This document shows, one piece after another, positions 4,841 to 6,262 of a stretch of DNA of 6,262 nucleotides. The position numbers and the translations under genes were made by a program. How positions within the stretch are numbered: the first letter of the stretch is position 1; each line of letters begins with the position of its first letter. This DNA comes from Rubripirellula sp. (GTDB lineage Bacteria > Planctomycetota > Planctomycetia > Pirellulales > Pirellulaceae). Location: contig JARFQX010000510.1 in NCBI GenBank assembly GCA_029287555.1, positions 1 to 6,262 of the forward strand. Direction: 5' to 3'. The notes beneath the pieces were generated by a model that did no database searches, was not told the origin of the DNA, and worked only from the letters and a program-made list of their open reading frames with translations.

Positions 4841-6139
4841 GTGCAAGACAATTGGGATCCTGGAATTGCTTACGCTGAACTCAGCGACGTTGGTATGCGC
4901 CGTTCCAACAACCAGGATTCAGCGGCCTGCCTTCCAGCGAAGAATGCGGAACGATTCGGCAGCCACGGTCACCTGTTCGTCGTAGCCGACGGGATGGGGG
5001 CTCACGCGGCGGGCGAGCTTGCCAGTCGCATCGCGACCGAAAAGATTGCGACGCACTATTTTCGTTCCGAGAATCCAAAGGCGAACCATGCTCTTCGCAA
5101 CGCGGTCGCCGAAACCAATGCCGAAATTCATCAGCGTGGGCAAAGTAATCCTGAGTTCCACAACATGGGAACCACGGCGAGCACGTTGGCGATTTTGCCG
5201 GGCGGTGCATGGATCGCGCATGTCGGGGATTCGCGTGTCTATCGCCTTCGACGAGGCGTTCTCGAGCAACTAACGTTCGACCATTCGCTGGTTTGGGAGT
5301 TGGAGGCAAGCGGCCATGGTGACAGCAACGCTTGGGGACCGGCGATCCCCAAGAATGTGATTACGAGATCGCTCGGGCCGAACCCATCGGTAGAGATTGA
5401 CATCGAGGGCCTTTTCCCGATTGAAGCTGGCGACTGTTTCTTGATGTGCAGCGATGGGCTGACCGGCCAAGTCGAGGATGCGGAAATCGGAACGCTGATC
5501 GATTGTCTTCCGGAAGAACAAGCGGCCCGTGTGCTTGTCGATCTCGCAAATCTTCGCGGTGGTCCGGACAACATCACCGTCGTGATTGTTCGAGTGCATG
5601 AAGCATCCGAAGGCGTTTCCGCTCCCAACAAGAGGCCTTCCAGAGAAGAACCGCCCCTCGTTTCACCGCTGCTGCTCGGCGGCACGATCCTTTGTTTCCT
5701 GATCGCGACCGTGTTGGGCGGGCTGGCATTAGGTGGCCAATCGCAAACCATTGGTGCGATGGTCGTGATGTTGATCCTGGGAGCGATTGGAGCTGCGTTT
5801 TCTGCGTCCCAGTATGCGAAAAACCGAAAAGCGACGCCCCCGCGTCCAGACGTCTCGGGCGGAGGTGGTCCCTACCGCACCTACGAAGCCAAACCAACCA
5901 GCGAACTCTATGATCGGCTTGGATCCACGGTGCAGGCTCTGCGTGACGCCGCCAAAGAGCGAAATTGGAAGATGAATTGGAAGAAGGTCGAGGGCTTCCA
6001 GTCAAAGGGCCAACAAGCACTTCAAGCCAAGGACGCCAAGCGAGCGATCCGCTGCCAGGCTGAAGCGATCATCGAAACGATGAATCAGCTGCGCGAACAA
6101 CACAATCGCGCGGCCAGCGATACCGCGATCGACTATTGA
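4841..6139 (+). CDS. Membrane-anchored PP2C-type (PPM) Ser/Thr protein phosphatase
   Basis: From GTG 4841 the product has 432 residues. Residues 10-253 form a PP2C phosphatase domain: SDVGMRRSNNQDS (15-27) with metal ligand D26, FVVADGMGAHAAGE (46-59) with D50, NMGTTASTLAIL (108-119), AHVGDSRVYRL (126-136), FLMCSDGLTGQVED (200-213) with D205, and GGPDNITVVIV (240-250) with D243. These residues bind the Mn/Mg pair that hydrolyses phosphoserine and phosphothreonine. DGMGAH has Ala where DGMGGH is usual. Two hydrophobic segments (about 273-296 and 303-323) form a membrane hairpin, leaving catalytic and C-terminal parts on the cytoplasmic side. After a Gly/Pro linker, residues 345-425 are a helical, charged domain that I do not recognise. 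It probably opposes Hanks-type Ser/Thr kinases, but none is in the window. The start is uncertain: GTG 4784 and TTG 4835 are in frame, and none has a good ribosome binding site. GTG 4841 was chosen because it leaves a family-like short lead before the domain. Confidence 0.88.
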   Translation: MQDNWDPGIAYAELSDVGMRRSNNQDSAACLPAKNAERFGSHGHLFVVADGMGAHAAGELASRIATEKIATHYFRSENPKANHALRNAVAETNAEIHQRGQSNPEFHNMGTTASTLAILPGGAWIAHVGDSRVYRLRRGVLEQLTFDHSLVWELEASGHGDSNAWGPAIPKNVITRSLGPNPSVEIDIEGLFPIEAGDCFLMCSDGLTGQVEDAEIGTLIDCLPEEQAARVLVDLANLRGGPDNITVVIVRVHEASEGVSAPNKRPSREEPPLVSPLLLGGTILCFLIATVLGGLALGGQSQTIGAMVVMLILGAIGAAFSASQYAKNRKATPPRPDVSGGGGPYRTYEAKPTSELYDRLGSTVQALRDAAKERNWKMNWKKVEGFQSKGQQALQAKDAKRAIRCQAEAIIETMNQLREQHNRAASDTAIDY

Positions 6140-6162
6140 GCATCTTCAACATGGTTGAGCTC
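6138..6162 (+). terminator. Possible bulged stem-loop at the end of the phosphatase gene
   Basis: TCAAC-ATG-GTTGA (6146-6158) is a perfect short hairpin. It can be extended by GAGC (6138-6141) with GCTC (6159-6162) across a 4-nt bulge. A pyrimidine-rich TCTTCC follows, not a clean T-run. It is a weak terminator candidate overlapping the stop codon. Nothing else was recognised from there to the window end. Confidence 0.25.
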
Positions 6163-6262
6163 TCTTCCGGCTCCCTGATCCCTTTTCTTGCTCCCTCTCC
6201 TGAAGACACCAGTGCCCGGAAAGGTAAGTGAACCGGCCCAACATTCTTTGGTACTGCACCGA

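Noticed and set aside
4451..4846. 131-codon minus-strand open frame in the leader before the phosphatase
   Set aside because: No family features, no convincing ribosome binding site, and it covers the probable leader and candidate promoter of the phosphatase.
4552..4878. 108-codon plus-strand open frame overlapping the phosphatase start
   Set aside because: It starts at TTG, shows no recognised motif, and overlaps the N-terminus of a strongly supported gene in another frame.
6151..6231. 26-codon plus-strand ORF after the phosphatase
   Set aside because: Very short, without a ribosome binding site, and its start lies in the loop of a possible terminator hairpin.
1..6262. CRISPR array, complete insertion sequence, toxin-antitoxin pair or defence cassette
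   Set aside because: No regularly spaced direct repeats, transposase or paired small genes were seen; apart from the truncated integrase-like gene no mobile-element protein is visible.

Overview
The window reads as chromosomal DNA of a planctomycete, most likely a Pirellulaceae member (Rhodopirellula-like). This is inferred from moderately high GC, weak or absent Shine-Dalgarno sequences on several genes, an integrase N-terminus of a type I associate with planctomycetes, a C30-carotenoid oxygenase/aldehyde dehydrogenase pair, and a PP2C phosphatase with a membrane hairpin and a C-terminal helical domain. No database search was possible, so the assignment rests on remembered family features.

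Layout. (1) Positions 1-321, minus strand: the first 107 residues of a probable tyrosine recombinase/integrase running off the left edge, with a strong ribosome binding site. (2) Positions 322-431: a 110-bp gap holding a dense run of short inverted repeats. (3) Positions 432-504, minus strand: a complete tRNA-Ala(CGC). An integrase immediately 3' of a tRNA suggests the right-hand border of an integrated element extending leftward. (4) Positions 595-3679, minus strand: a two-gene unit, aldehyde dehydrogenase (crtNc-like) followed 40 bp later by a CrtI/CrtN/CrtP-family oxidase (crtP-like). (5) Positions 3718-4326, plus strand: a nitroreductase-family flavoprotein, divergent from the carotenoid pair with only 38 bp between starts and followed by a GC-rich hairpin. 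(6) Positions 4327-4840: a long gap with several hairpins, one -10-like box and one doubtful 46-codon ORF. (7) Positions 4841-6139, plus strand: a membrane-anchored PP2C phosphatase. (8) Positions 6140-6262: no gene seen.

How the genes fit together. The minus-strand pair forms a plausible late-step module of C30 carotenoid synthesis: CrtP oxidises a terminal methyl group of a diapo-carotenoid to an aldehyde, and CrtNc oxidises that to the carboxylate, which is normally then glycosylated or acylated. The upstream squalene/diapophytoene and CrtN genes are not in the window. The nitroreductase and phosphatase have no demonstrated link to the pathway. No CRISPR array, complete insertion sequence or clearly new multi-gene system was found. 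The least explained parts are the tRNA-integrase junction, the 514-bp leader before the phosphatase, and the phosphatase C-terminal domain.
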